From a virus: 64,000 nucleotides of DNA. Under the pieces are notes generated by a model. The model had not been told where the DNA came from. It ran no database searches and saw only the letters and a list, made by a program, of their open reading frames with translations. Shown here piece by piece: positions 24,512 to 35,000 of the stretch. The translations under genes and the position numbers were made by a program. How positions within the stretch are numbered: position 1 is the first letter of the stretch; each line of letters starts with the position of its first letter. The DNA is taken from positions 1 to 64,000 of IMG/VR virus record IMGVR_UViG_3300042453_005404; one strand, given 5' to 3'.

Positions 24512-25114
24512 ATGAACAAAGCAGCAGTGAAATATGACGCAAAAGTAAAAAAAGATGGATCAATTGTTCTAACAAATGACTTACACCAAAAAGGTGAAAT
24601 TGTTTTGTTAAAAAAAATTGATATAACTAGCAATTCTTGGGTCATGGAAGCTGTGGTATCAATGACCAACAACAAAGGTATATCTGATGAAGATGGTGTT
24701 GGTGGAGATGGAATATGGTTTAAATTCAATCAAGAAAATCTTGTTGTGGGGCTAGACACTTTTATGAATGAATCAAATGAAAGTGGTAATGAAATAGTTC
24801 TTAAAGCCGAAGGAGAAATCATAGCACAAGAAGCTTGCCAGACTCGTTTCAACAATGGAAAGAAAATAAATGTAAAAGTGATTTGTTTTCCAAAGAAACA
24901 ATCAATGCTTGTTGTTATGATAAACAACAAGGTAGTTTTAAACTACGCCTTCAAAGCGTCCTCCATTCCAGCTATATTCAAAAACAAACCAGCAGTGTTT
25001 TCGGTTTATTCGTTTACAGGAGATGCTGGGAGTACACAAACTGTTCACAGCATTAGGTTTAAGTCTGTCAATGAAGATGCTATCGAGTCTTTAAAAAAAG
25101 AAATCAAAGACTGA
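24512..25114 (+). CDS. L-type (legume) lectin-like protein
   Basis: 200 residues, a single beta-sandwich. The order matches L-type lectins: GVGGDGIWFKFN (about 60-71), VVGLDTFMNESNESGNEIVL, where the metal- and sugar-binding Asp/Asn loop of legume lectins lies, then KINVKVICF and LVVMINNKVVLNYAF strands. There is no signal peptide. A phage protein of this fold would be expected to bind a glycan on the virion surface or in the cell. It sits between tdk and the tail operon. Confidence 0.6.
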   Translation: MNKAAVKYDAKVKKDGSIVLTNDLHQKGEIVLLKKIDITSNSWVMEAVVSMTNNKGISDEDGVGGDGIWFKFNQENLVVGLDTFMNESNESGNEIVLKAEGEIIAQEACQTRFNNGKKINVKVICFPKKQSMLVVMINNKVVLNYAFKASSIPAIFKNKPAVFSVYSFTGDAGSTQTVHSIRFKSVNEDAIESLKKEIKD

Positions 25115-25134
25115 AATAGGCTAGTTTACAAGCA

Positions 25135-25638
25135 TTATTCCCAAGCCCTACACGACCAGTACCGGGCCTTGGTTCTTGGGCCGGGATTTTTGCAATTATG
25201 ACGAGCTCTAAAGCTCTTACGACGCTTTGGATTGCTCTTCTTGATGCGCATGTTTCTATCACCAAAGGTTACTCTTTTTACGTTTCCTGTTTTGGGATCA
25301 CGAACAAAAACATAAAACTTTTTCTTTCCCTTTGATGTTGGATTTCTTTTTGGTTTGCCGAGCTCAACTTTTTTTCCTTGATATTCTGCTTCGGTTAATA
25401 AATTATGTTGTTCGTTCATATAAGCAACAAGACAACCTTCGCAAACTGGTGTTCCGTCTTCTAGCTCTGCATTAAGCTCTAGAATGTTAACATTTTCTTC
25501 TGGTAGTTCTTCGTCAAACAAAAGATATAAGTCTTTTTCTGGGACATAAACAGGTTCTTGATTAAGAACACGTTTGTATTTGCTCTTGAGCTCTTGTAAT
25601 GATTCTAGAATAAGACGCTTTAAATACAGTTTGTTCAT
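25135..25638 (-). CDS. Tagged protein with conserved Arg/Lys-rich C-terminal domain
   Basis: 167 residues. It has the N-terminal tag NKLYLKRLILESLQEL with I-L-E before Ser. The acidic middle holds a CEGC pair. The C-terminal domain reads KKKFYVFVRDPKTGNVKRV, FGDRNMRIKK, KRRKSFRARHNC and KARYWSCRAWE, with a pair of cysteines. I recognise this C-terminal pattern as recurrent in T4-like marine phages, where it occurs near head or core genes, but cannot name it firmly. The basic domain could bind DNA in the head. Confidence 0.65.
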   Translation of the reverse strand: MNKLYLKRLILESLQELKSKYKRVLNQEPVYVPEKDLYLLFDEELPEENVNILELNAELEDGTPVCEGCLVAYMNEQHNLLTEAEYQGKKVELGKPKRNPTSKGKKKFYVFVRDPKTGNVKRVTFGDRNMRIKKSNPKRRKSFRARHNCKNPGPRTKARYWSCRAWE

Positions 25639-25677
25639 TGTATTACCTTTGTTGTTCTAGAATCTAAGTATGAACGT

Positions 25678-25866
25678 TCAAGGTAAACTAGCAGTTTTTC
25701 GTTCCAAAACTACAACACGTCTTATTAGATCTTCGATTGCTGTTTGAATGTTTTGCAATCTTGTTGTTATATCGGTTCCATTGATGGTGCAAGGAACGCT
25801 GATATCAATTCTTGTAACTTTGTCTGGGGTAAAGCTTACTGGCTGTGGTGTAACATTTCTAGGCAT
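25678..25866 (-). CDS. Very small protein, possibly a virion trimerising segment
   Basis: 62 residues. It has a beta-like first half (TRIDISVPCTINGTDITT) and a coiled second half (LQNIQTAIEDLIRRVVVLE) with regular hydrophobic spacing. The size and form suggest a structural accessory. It lies upstream of the 25135 gene on the same strand. No family recognised. Confidence 0.5.
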   Translation of the reverse strand: MPRNVTPQPVSFTPDKVTRIDISVPCTINGTDITTRLQNIQTAIEDLIRRVVVLERKTASLP

Positions 25867-25904
25867 GATTTTATTGTATAGTGAGGAACATCAGGTTTTA
25901 CAAA

Positions 25905-26252
25905 CTAAAGTGGAAACGGCACACCAAAAATTGAACGAAAGTTGTTTCCATCGATGTTTTTTGCATCCAAGGCTCTGATAACAGAGTCAACGGTTGCACC
26001 GGGACGTTTGATTTCGTCTTGAAAACGTTTTGAGCTTTGCACAGCTTTTGAAAGAATCTCGATTTTTCTTGGATCGCCACTTAGTTTGAATGGCGACCGT
26101 TGTCCTGTAACCATTGTTGCGATGATTGAAGCAAACACTAGTTTGCCTAACGTAGTCATTCTATAGCTTGACAAAGCCATAGAAACAGGATTTTCCAAAT
26201 AAGGAACACGTAAAAACTCTTTTAGTATTTTGGTTGCGGCTATTTCATTCAT
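25905..26252 (-). CDS. Hypothetical protein divergent from tape measure gene
   Basis: Start taken at the ATG at 26252 (MNEIAATKILKEFL), eight bases after GGGA; an ATG three codons earlier is less well placed. 115 residues, helical, with an ILKEF segment near the N-terminus that could be a variant of the head tag. The C-terminus is KRPGATVDSVIRALDA followed by FRSIFGVPFPL. Function unknown. Confidence 0.55.
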   Translation of the reverse strand: MNEIAATKILKEFLRVPYLENPVSMALSSYRMTTLGKLVFASIIATMVTGQRSPFKLSGDPRKIEILSKAVQSSKRFQDEIKRPGATVDSVIRALDAKNIDGNNFRSIFGVPFPL

Positions 26253-26261
26253 GTTAAGCAT

Positions 26262-26334
26262 CCCAGTTCACAACATAAATACTACCAACAAAATGTACAT
26301 ATCGATACTTATCTAAAGCAGGAGCGTTTTATAA
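26262..26334 (+). promoter_or_regulatory. Leader of the tail operon with T4-late-like box
   Basis: The 73 bases between the divergent genes contain CATAAATACT (about 26274-26283), close to the T4 late promoter TATAAATA and about 55 bases before the tape measure ATG. GCAGGAG at 26320-26326 is the ribosome site. The late-promoter call is tentative. Confidence 0.35.
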
Positions 26335-29300
26335 ATGGCAACAGCTGATAACCTAAAAATAGCACAACAACTGCTAGCAACCATGCAGCAAATAACTGCA
26401 CAGGTTGAACGTCAAACCGAGGCTTATCACGCTCAAGCTCAACTTGTTGACGCTTTGTGTAAAGCACAAGAATGTTTTGGTAAAATCGACGCTGCAAAAG
26501 TAAAAGAAGTCACAGACGCACTCAAAGAAGCTCAAGAAAAAACAAAAGAGTTTGGAAACGAACTATCAAATGTTTCAGAAAAAGAAGTTTCGAAACTTGG
26601 AGGAGCTTTAAACGAACTTGCAGAACATATGAAAAGTGTAAATGTTCCCAAGGAGTTTATTAATGGCTTCAAAGACGGAATAACTTATTCAACAAATTTA
26701 TTCAAAAACATATTGTCTTTGGGTGGAAGTGCTCTTGGTTTACTTAAAGATATTGGTCAGAATTTTTTATCTTTTCCCGGTAAAATTATAGAATTTTTTC
26801 AAAATGCCGCTCAAGGTGGTGTTGATCCTTATAGAGTTGCATTAGAAGAGTTACGTGGAGAATTTGGTGACTTAAAAGTTGGTACTTCTGCTGCGGTAAA
26901 AGGAATGACAGAAAACACCAAAAAACTTGGTGAGTCTGGACTTCGTTTAAGCAGGGTGTTTGGTTATGGTAGAGAAGGCTTGGCTAACATGTTAAAAGAA
27001 AACATGGAAATGTTCAAGCAAATGGGGCCATTAGCTAACAGGCTTGCAGCTTCGCTTAGAGGTGCTGAAGGAGAGTTTACGCTATTAAGAAAAGCTACAG
27101 GTCTTACTGGAGAAGCCATGAAAGCATTCCAGCTTAGAGCAGAAGAAACTGGAATGTCTGGTGCCCGAGCAACTCGTGAAATGACTCTAGCTTTAGCTCA
27201 AGGTCAAAAGGCTTTCGGCATATCGGTTAAAGAGTTTGGCAAAGATATCGAAGTGATGTTAAAAGACACAATCACTTTTGGTATTAAAGCACCAGCAGAA
27301 ATGGTTAAAATTAGTGCTTACGTTAAAAAACTAGGCATTTCAATGGAAACGCTAAAGAAAGTCACGGATAAAGCTTTTAACTTTGAGGATGCTGCGCAAC
27401 AAGCAGCTAAGTTGTCAGAAGCATTTGGTATTGCGCTTGATCCGTTGAAGCAAATGGAAGCAGATCCAGTTAAGAAAATGGATAACCTCAGACAAGCGTT
27501 CTTTAAAACCGGGCAGCGATATGAATCGATGACCGCTCAAGCGAGAAAATATCTTGCAGAACAAGCTGGTATATCTGACGAAGAAGCAAGAATAGCTTTC
27601 TCGCAAAAGAATAGGGCTATGACAGGTGCTCAAGTTGAAGCGCAAATGAAAAAGCAGCAAAAAGCGCAAATGTCTCAAGCTGAAGCCATGAAGTTGTTGG
27701 CCGAGTCTGTTCAAAGACTTGTTAGAAGTGGAGAACCGTTGAAAGGTTCTTTTATTGATATATTTGTCAAAGGATTCGAAAGAGGAGTTAAAAGATCAAG
27801 AGAGTTTAGAGAGGTTGTACGAAAACTTCAGCAAAGTTTGAGGGTGGTATATTGGGCCGGTAGAGATGTTGGCAGAATGTTTATCAAAGAGTTTCCCGGC
27901 ATCAAAACAATGCTTAAATCTCTTTCTGATATGTTTAACCCTAGACGTTTCAGAGAGCTAATGAAACAAGTCAAAGAAGAATTCAGTAAGTTCTTTAAAG
28001 CCTTGCAAACTGATCCAAAAGCAGGCGTGCAAGAGTTCATGAAGAATATGAAAAAAATCTTCTTCGACTTTTTCACAAAAGGTGCTCCAGCTGGTTCTAG
28101 ATTCCTTGATGGCTTAAAAGCGTTCTACAAAACCGTTGGTGCTATTTTTATTGAAGGCGCACGATATGCCTTGACTGCACTTAAAGATCTTCTCAAAATA
28201 ATAGTGGATTTTGTTAAGAATCCGGCTTCTTTATCTTCTCCTGCCTCGGATGCCTTGGGAGAAGGTATAGCGGGAATGGTTAAACAAGCGTTTGATTATG
28301 CCGTTAGAGAACTTGGTCCTGTTTTGCAAGAAGTTGGCGCATTGTTTGTTGATTTGTTTACAACCCTTTACAAGAAATATATTGAGCCTCATCTCCAAGA
28401 CATTTTTCTTGGTACTCTTGCTTTTTTCTTGGGGCCAGCAATTGTAGGTGGTATTGTACGTGCTGGTCTTGGTTTGCTAGTTCAAGGATTGGGAAGCTTA
28501 TTGGCTGGTACAAGTGGAATTGTTAATAATATTGCTAGTGGAGTAACACAAACAACAAAAGTAACCGGTCCCGGTGGTGCGGTTACCGAAACAACTATTT
28601 CAAGACAAGCAGATACTATGGATGGCATTGGAAGAGGTATGGCTAAATTAGCCGGTACCATTGCTGCGCTGGCGGTGGGGGTGGCGGTTGCCGTTTTTGC
28701 AATTATTACTTTAGCAAAAATCTATGAAACTTCAGGCATTAAATTAGAATCATTTATAGCTGTTGGTGCGATGTTTGGTGGAATAGCTCTCATAACAGGA
28801 ATATTGGTTCAAACAAGATTGTTTGATTTGCTGGGTGCAATTAAGCCAAACCCTGTTGCATGGGCGGCGCTTGGAGCCATTGCTCTTTTGATTGGTGGTA
28901 TGGAACTAGCAGTACTTGGTATAATAGGGATAGCTGGTTTAGCACGAAATATTCCATCGGAAACAATAGAAGCTGTTGCTAGTCTTATGGTTCAAATGGT
29001 TGGTATTTTTTATGCTGCCGCTGGATTGTTGGCTGTAGCTACCGGAATTGGAGCTGTTATAGGTGTTAGTTTAGGTACGGCTGCCATTGCTGCCGTCGAA
29101 GGTATGGCTGCTATTAGTTTAGCAGTTATTGCTATAGCAGAAACAGCAACAGTAATAATTTCGAAATTTCGAAACTTTAATCAGCCTCAAGTAACCATGA
29201 CTGCAACCATTATGGAAAAATTCATAGGGTTTTATAACTCTGTGGGAGAAACGTTGAAAGCATTATTGGCATATCAAAGCACAGCTGGCCAAACAAGTAA

Positions 29301-31860
29301 AGTCGAAGAAATTCTTATAAAACTAAACAATGTTATTAAAACAATGTCTGACGGTATTGTTTCTACTCTTGATAAACTGAATATTTCTGGAGATATTAAC
29401 GAAATACAAGCAAAAGCGACGCTTATCAGTGCGGTTTTAGGTGGAATGAGTGGAATAATCGCACCTTTGTCAAATTTCGCAACAACTTATGTCAAGAATA
29501 ATCTGCCAGAAGACAATATAATCAAGCAGTTTGGAAATTCTATCTCAAAGATTATTGGTACTCTTGGAAGTTCTATTGGCAACATAATCGACAAGTTAAG
29601 AAATATGTTGTATGTGGTAAAAGACGTAGATCTTATAAAAGGAGCTGGTGTAGCGATTAGTTCAATTTTGCAAGCCATTGCTGGTTTGGTTGGAGGAATA
29701 ATGCAACTTATTCCTTCTGGTGGGGGTACTAGTGGTGTTTTGGCTGGCATGGCTGCGGGAGCGGGTATTGGAATGTTGGCTGGTCCGGCAGGCGCTGCTG
29801 TGGGTGCAATAATTGGTGCTGCTGTTGGCTATGCGGCAGAGAGTGGGCAATATCAAGCTAAAATCAAAGCAATGCAAGATATAATTACCCTTGTAGCTAA
29901 CAGTATCAAGGATTTAGTTAAAGGTATTATAGATCCATTGCAAACGATTTTGACGCTGCCAAACATCAGTGAAAACGGTATTAGGGCTGCACAGGCGCTT
30001 GGACCTATTTTTACAGGTGTTGCATCTATATTGAGTGCTGTGATGAAATCTGCTGATGCCATAAAAGCATTTGAAGGTTTAAATCGCATGACGCCAGAAC
30101 AAGCACGAAATGTTATAACTGATTTTAAAACTTTGATTGAAAGTGTAGGAAACTCAATAAGAGAGTTGATAGACAGTCTTAAAACCTTTTTGACTGGATC
30201 TATTGTTGCAATTCCTACAAGCATATCAGACAATCAGCTAAAAGTTTATGACGAGCTCGGAAAAATCATGTCCAGCATTGGCACTATTATTGGTACTGTT
30301 TTATCGTCTGCATCCAATGTAATGCATGATGCTTTGCATACTCCATCTGGCCGTGTGAATGCTAGCGAGGTTGGAGACATACTTGCCGGTGTTTCAAGAC
30401 TTTTGATGGACACAATTGGCCAAATACCACAAGTGCTATCTGCAATGACAGAAAATTTGCCAAATCTTGTTAAGTCTATCAACAATGTTCCTACGATTCC
30501 TCGTGATTTTTTGACAAAAGTATATGCACTTAAAGTAACATTTGAAATGTTGAGTTCTATTACAGCATTTTTTTCAAATTTTATCGGTGTTGCTAGAGAA
30601 TTTGATAAAGGTGCAGAAACTTTAACAATTGAGCAGTCGATTTTGGGTGTTAAACTTCAAATATTACAATTGTTGCGATTTTTTTCTAACTCTGCCGGAA
30701 ACGGAGTTCCAGCTTTAATTCAAAGTCTTATAACCAAAATATCGGCTTTTGATTTTGGTGGAAGCGGTGGAACAAAAAACTATTTGTCAAAAGTTTCGGC
30801 AATAAAATCCACATTTGAAGCTCTTGGTAGCATTGTAAGCAGTATAAAAACAATGAATGATACGTTTCCCACTGGAGGAACGAATACGAATGTAACAACA
30901 AAAATAACACAATCTTTGCAAAATATATCCAGCGTACTGGGAGCAATAACCAGCACAACTATTGAAGGACAAGGCGAAGGAGATTTAAACTTTAATTTAA
31001 ATCCTTTGTACGATATTGATCTTCATGAACGAATTAAAACGCTGAACTCACTTTTGAAAAAAAGCAACTTGGCTAATAACATATCTAGTTTGTCATCCAA
31101 ATATAACACAATATATCAAAAAATTAGCGAGTTTAATGGTCCAGAAGCCGACATATCTTCTAGCTTGAGAACGAGATTGTCGAATGCACTTTCTGCAATC
31201 AACACAGTGGCTACAAAGATTGTTGAAAACATAGAAACAAATCCATTCAATAACATCTCCAGCCCAAACAACAGCTTGCAGAAGCTTGCAGCTTTGGATA
31301 CAAGCTTGCGAAGCAGTAATATAACACGAAAAATACAAGGCTTGGCACAAACTATTGTACCCATGATGAGCAGTGTTGCTGCAATCGCAACAAATATATT
31401 AGACTCATCTAATGTTAATTCTAATGGTGTTCAAAATGCTTTGGACAATATATTTGGAATGGATGATGGATTAATCGCTCGTTTGGAAGGTTACTTTGGT
31501 GACGAGGAAACTGAAGGAACGCCTGCCAGAAGAATTGAAAACATAACCTCTAAAATCAAAGGTAGACTAACTACAAACATTCAAGAAATGATTAGGGCCT
31601 ATAATTCGTTTAGTGCAGATTTGGCTAGGTTTAACTCTGACATTAACGTTCAGTTGCGGCAAGCAGAACGTGGCTTGGGAGGAAGACAGACTTTAGCAGT
31701 TAGAAACGCAGCAGTTAACGCACAAATCAACGTACAGGTGTCGATTGATGCACAGCAAATTGTGGCTGCGATGAAAACACATTCCAATAGAACAACCGAA
31801 GCAGAAAACGACAGATTTAAAACTTCCGCATTCACCACTGCAAGAATTCCAACAGGCTAA
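26335..31860 (+). CDS. Tail tape measure protein
   Basis: 1841 residues. It sets tail length and is probably ejected with the DNA. The N-terminal 500 residues are helical and coiled (Lys/Glu/Gln-rich, e.g. VTDALKEAQEKTKEF). A central part (about 690-960) has several long hydrophobic segments rich in Gly/Ala/Ile (FLGPAIVGGIVRAG, TIAALAVGVAVAVFAIITLA, VIGVSLGTAAIAAVEG), likely membrane-spanning. A further Gly-rich segment (VLAGMAAGAGIGMLAGPAG) lies near residue 1140. The C-terminal third is Ser/Asn/Thr-rich with repeated helices. Among tail genes of this kind, length and composition are diagnostic. Confidence 0.92.
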   Translation: MATADNLKIAQQLLATMQQITAQVERQTEAYHAQAQLVDALCKAQECFGKIDAAKVKEVTDALKEAQEKTKEFGNELSNVSEKEVSKLGGALNELAEHMKSVNVPKEFINGFKDGITYSTNLFKNILSLGGSALGLLKDIGQNFLSFPGKIIEFFQNAAQGGVDPYRVALEELRGEFGDLKVGTSAAVKGMTENTKKLGESGLRLSRVFGYGREGLANMLKENMEMFKQMGPLANRLAASLRGAEGEFTLLRKATGLTGEAMKAFQLRAEETGMSGARATREMTLALAQGQKAFGISVKEFGKDIEVMLKDTITFGIKAPAEMVKISAYVKKLGISMETLKKVTDKAFNFEDAAQQAAKLSEAFGIALDPLKQMEADPVKKMDNLRQAFFKTGQRYESMTAQARKYLAEQAGISDEEARIAFSQKNRAMTGAQVEAQMKKQQKAQMSQAEAMKLLAESVQRLVRSGEPLKGSFIDIFVKGFERGVKRSREFREVVRKLQQSLRVVYWAGRDVGRMFIKEFPGIKTMLKSLSDMFNPRRFRELMKQVKEEFSKFFKALQTDPKAGVQEFMKNMKKIFFDFFTKGAPAGSRFLDGLKAFYKTVGAIFIEGARYALTALKDLLKIIVDFVKNPASLSSPASDALGEGIAGMVKQAFDYAVRELGPVLQEVGALFVDLFTTLYKKYIEPHLQDIFLGTLAFFLGPAIVGGIVRAGLGLLVQGLGSLLAGTSGIVNNIASGVTQTTKVTGPGGAVTETTISRQADTMDGIGRGMAKLAGTIAALAVGVAVAVFAIITLAKIYETSGIKLESFIAVGAMFGGIALITGILVQTRLFDLLGAIKPNPVAWAALGAIALLIGGMELAVLGIIGIAGLARNIPSETIEAVASLMVQMVGIFYAAAGLLAVATGIGAVIGVSLGTAAIAAVEGMAAISLAVIAIAETATVIISKFRNFNQPQVTMTATIMEKFIGFYNSVGETLKALLAYQSTAGQTSKVEEILIKLNNVIKTMSDGIVSTLDKLNISGDINEIQAKATLISAVLGGMSGIIAPLSNFATTYVKNNLPEDNIIKQFGNSISKIIGTLGSSIGNIIDKLRNMLYVVKDVDLIKGAGVAISSILQAIAGLVGGIMQLIPSGGGTSGVLAGMAAGAGIGMLAGPAGAAVGAIIGAAVGYAAESGQYQAKIKAMQDIITLVANSIKDLVKGIIDPLQTILTLPNISENGIRAAQALGPIFTGVASILSAVMKSADAIKAFEGLNRMTPEQARNVITDFKTLIESVGNSIRELIDSLKTFLTGSIVAIPTSISDNQLKVYDELGKIMSSIGTIIGTVLSSASNVMHDALHTPSGRVNASEVGDILAGVSRLLMDTIGQIPQVLSAMTENLPNLVKSINNVPTIPRDFLTKVYALKVTFEMLSSITAFFSNFIGVAREFDKGAETLTIEQSILGVKLQILQLLRFFSNSAGNGVPALIQSLITKISAFDFGGSGGTKNYLSKVSAIKSTFEALGSIVSSIKTMNDTFPTGGTNTNVTTKITQSLQNISSVLGAITSTTIEGQGEGDLNFNLNPLYDIDLHERIKTLNSLLKKSNLANNISSLSSKYNTIYQKISEFNGPEADISSSLRTRLSNALSAINTVATKIVENIETNPFNNISSPNNSLQKLAALDTSLRSSNITRKIQGLAQTIVPMMSSVAAIATNILDSSNVNSNGVQNALDNIFGMDDGLIARLEGYFGDEETEGTPARRIENITSKIKGRLTTNIQEMIRAYNSFSADLARFNSDINVQLRQAERGLGGRQTLAVRNAAVNAQINVQVSIDAQQIVAAMKTHSNRTTEAENDRFKTSAFTTARIPTG

Positions 31861-31872
31861 AAAGGTACAAAA

Positions 31873-32070
31873 ATGTTATCAAACAAAGATCTTCGTGAAC
31901 AAGTTTTTTCAAATCAAATAATCAAAAGTCTTTTAGAACAAATCGAAGACAAAAACGAAAGAGAAAAAACCGTTATAGCAATTAATGGAATGCTTGATCA
32001 GCTTCAAGGTAAATTCAATGGTCTTTCGCAAGCATACGAAGAAATATCTAAAAAACAAGGTTCTAAATAG
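31873..32070 (+). CDS. Small helical protein after tape measure
   Basis: 65 residues, a single long helical or coiled region (NQIIKSLLEQIEDKNEREK, QGKFNGLSQAYEEISK). It begins 12 bases after the tape measure stop and ends 19 bases before the next large gene. Probably a tail assembly accessory; no family recognised. Confidence 0.6.
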   Translation: MLSNKDLREQVFSNQIIKSLLEQIEDKNEREKTVIAINGMLDQLQGKFNGLSQAYEEISKKQGSK

Positions 32071-32089
32071 TTATCCATCAAGGTAACTC

Positions 32090-35000
32090 ATGCCGCCTAT
32101 TGTTCCACCACCATCAGAGTTGTTGTCTGCTCCTGCACCCGAACAATCAACAACAAACATAATACAACGTCCCGGTCCTCAAACAAATGCAGAACAAGCA
32201 CCGCTTGCTCCATCTCCAATACCATCACTTTCTCGTCGCTTAACGATCTACTATCAAAACAAAGGCGATGCTCCTGTTGTTCCAACAATAGATAACGAAA
32301 TCGATATAGCTCAACCAGTTCTTAATCAATTTGCAGAATATGTTGTTAATCGTTCTCAAGTTAACGACGTTCCGATCAACGCAACTCAACCAAATTATAT
32401 CGATAAAATTGCGAATGCCAAAGTAGAATTTAACAGTGTTCCAACTCCCTCATATACCAATGATCCAATAATCAGCACACCTGATATGTTGGGCGTACAC
32501 TATAAAGCAAACAACGGAACCGGTTTGCGCAATTTTTCAATAAACGTATACCAAAAAGATATCAATCAAGAAAATGCAAAACTTCACGAAGCAAACATTA
32601 ACAGAATTTTGTTGAGCACTAGAGGTCACAACTCTGAGCCAAACAACCAATTTGTTACCCCAGATGTAACTCAAAACAAAAACGACAACAGAATAACTCT
32701 TGGTTCTTACTTTTACAAGAACGCTAGCAATTTGAGCAATGGAGTTAACTACGTATCGGGAAGTTACGTTCGCAGCCAACCAAATACAGCAACGTCAGCA
32801 CCTCCAATGACAATCGAACAAATGAAAAACATTGGTTTAAACATTATGTTTGAAGCTGTACAAGGTCGTGCTGGCTTGGATTTTGCTATACGTTCCAACG
32901 ATGCTGGTGATATCGCTGAAGCCGAAGCTAGAATGGTATTGCCTTCCGAACAAAGAATAGGAAAGCGTGTAAGCCTTGGTAGATTCACTCCAGCATTTCA
33001 AATCAAAAAGCTTACTGGGGCAGAAAAACCAAACAACTCAAACTTTATCGACAACACCGATGACGTACAATCATATGGTAGCCAATACAACGTATATTCT
33101 CAGTTTGATAGCCTTATATCTTTAGGCCAAATTGCTTTGTGTGTTGCAATGATCTTGGCTTATGTTTTGTTGCTAAACACAATTGTTGCTTTTATACATA
33201 TTCGTGACACCAGAGAAGGCGTTAACTTAGCTGATCTAAATGGCAACCAACGAAGAAGATTGCTTGGCTCTTCTATCTTACAAAAAAATTCTGGAGTATA
33301 TCCTTCAAGCCAAACATCTGGAACAGATTTCTTAACACAAACCTCTGGTTTTACTGAGTTGGTTGGCACCAATGGTCTTTTACCTTACACAAGATATGGA
33401 CATGAATACAGCTTGAACGCTGGCATTCAAGAATTCTTTGGGTTTAGTTTTCTTGGTGGAAGTCTTGAAACTGGCATAACAGGCATACAACAACTTGCAA
33501 ACTCTTCTTTAAAAGTTTTAACCGAAAATGGTAGGTTAAATGTTATCTTACGTGAGATTTTAAGAAGTGGAATTAGTTTGGTCGAAGATTCATCTGTAGA
33601 TTTTACAGGAGCAGCTTCGATTGCTGGAATTGGAAACTTACTTAAAAAGATAAGCACATTGAAAATTATTCGCTTTATAGGTGTTTTAATGTCTATGGGC
33701 GATAGAGTTAGATTCGAAACAGAAATAAGAAGGGCAGCGTCGCTAGAAAGAGGAGTTGCCAGCGCAGAAGCAAATTCTAGAGATGATCCAAATTTTACAC
33801 CAGATGATTCTACGAGTTTTGGCGCAAATGTGTCCTATATCGATAATTTAAATGGTGTTTTGCGTTCAAACTTTATTTCAAAATCTAGAATCAGTGTCAA
33901 CAATACAGGAATAATATGGAGTAACACTTCTGCGGGAATGGCTAAGTTGCCATTATATCAAAACAATAACAAATCTTCATTTGCTGGAGCTGCTGGAATA
34001 AATTCAGAATTTGGTTCCAGATGGAGTGATATCGATTTGCCTGTAAACCAACCAAGTTTTTCGGAAAGTAACATATTTGGAGCTCCAACCATCAGCGATG
34101 AAGAAGTTAATAACGGCAGAATTAGCCCCGACCATGTAAGAGAAATCGAAAAAAGTTTAGAAGCCGATTTCATGCCGTTTTATATTCACGACTTGAGAAC
34201 AAATGAAATACTTTCGTTTCATGCGTTTTTAGAAGATGCCAACGAAGACTTCAACGTTGAATATACCGCTCAAGACGGCTATGGTCGTATGGACAAAGTT
34301 CAAATTTATAAAGGAACAACAAGAAACGTTTCTGTGAACTTTAAAATGGTTGCAATGAATCCACAAGATCATGACATGATGTGGTATAAAATTAACTCTC
34401 TTGCAATGATGATATATCCACAATGGACTCAAGGTAGAAAAGTATCTATAGGTCAAACTTATAATTTCATTCAAGCTTTTTCGCAAATTCCCGGCGCAAC
34501 TCCTGTAATACGTTTGCGCCTTGGAGATCTTTATAAATCCAATTACAGCAAAATGGCTGTAGCGAGATTGTTTGGAATCAACACATTAGAAGATTATAGC
34601 GTTGGTAATGTAACAGATCGCTCGTCAGCACAGACTTTGCAAGAAAATCAACCTGCCACTACAGATATCGGAAGACGACGAGCAGCGTTGACAAGCTCAG
34701 AAGCTATTAATAAAAATAATGTAGACAACATATTTGCTCTTTTTGATGATTTGGTTCTTGTAAACCTTCCTACAGGCACGGTTGAAAGCAGTCCTCCATC
34801 ACGCCGAGGAAGAGGAAGAGGAAGAAATACACAAAATAACCAAAACATAAGATATGCTGCAAAGTTTGTTCAACAACAAGAAGTACTGCTATCGAATGAC
34901 GGTACTTCACTAGAAGGCATAACTGTTAACGTCGTTCAATCTTTTATCGTTTCAGATGTCAATGACCTTTCAAGTACAACATCCGTCACAGGAATAAACA

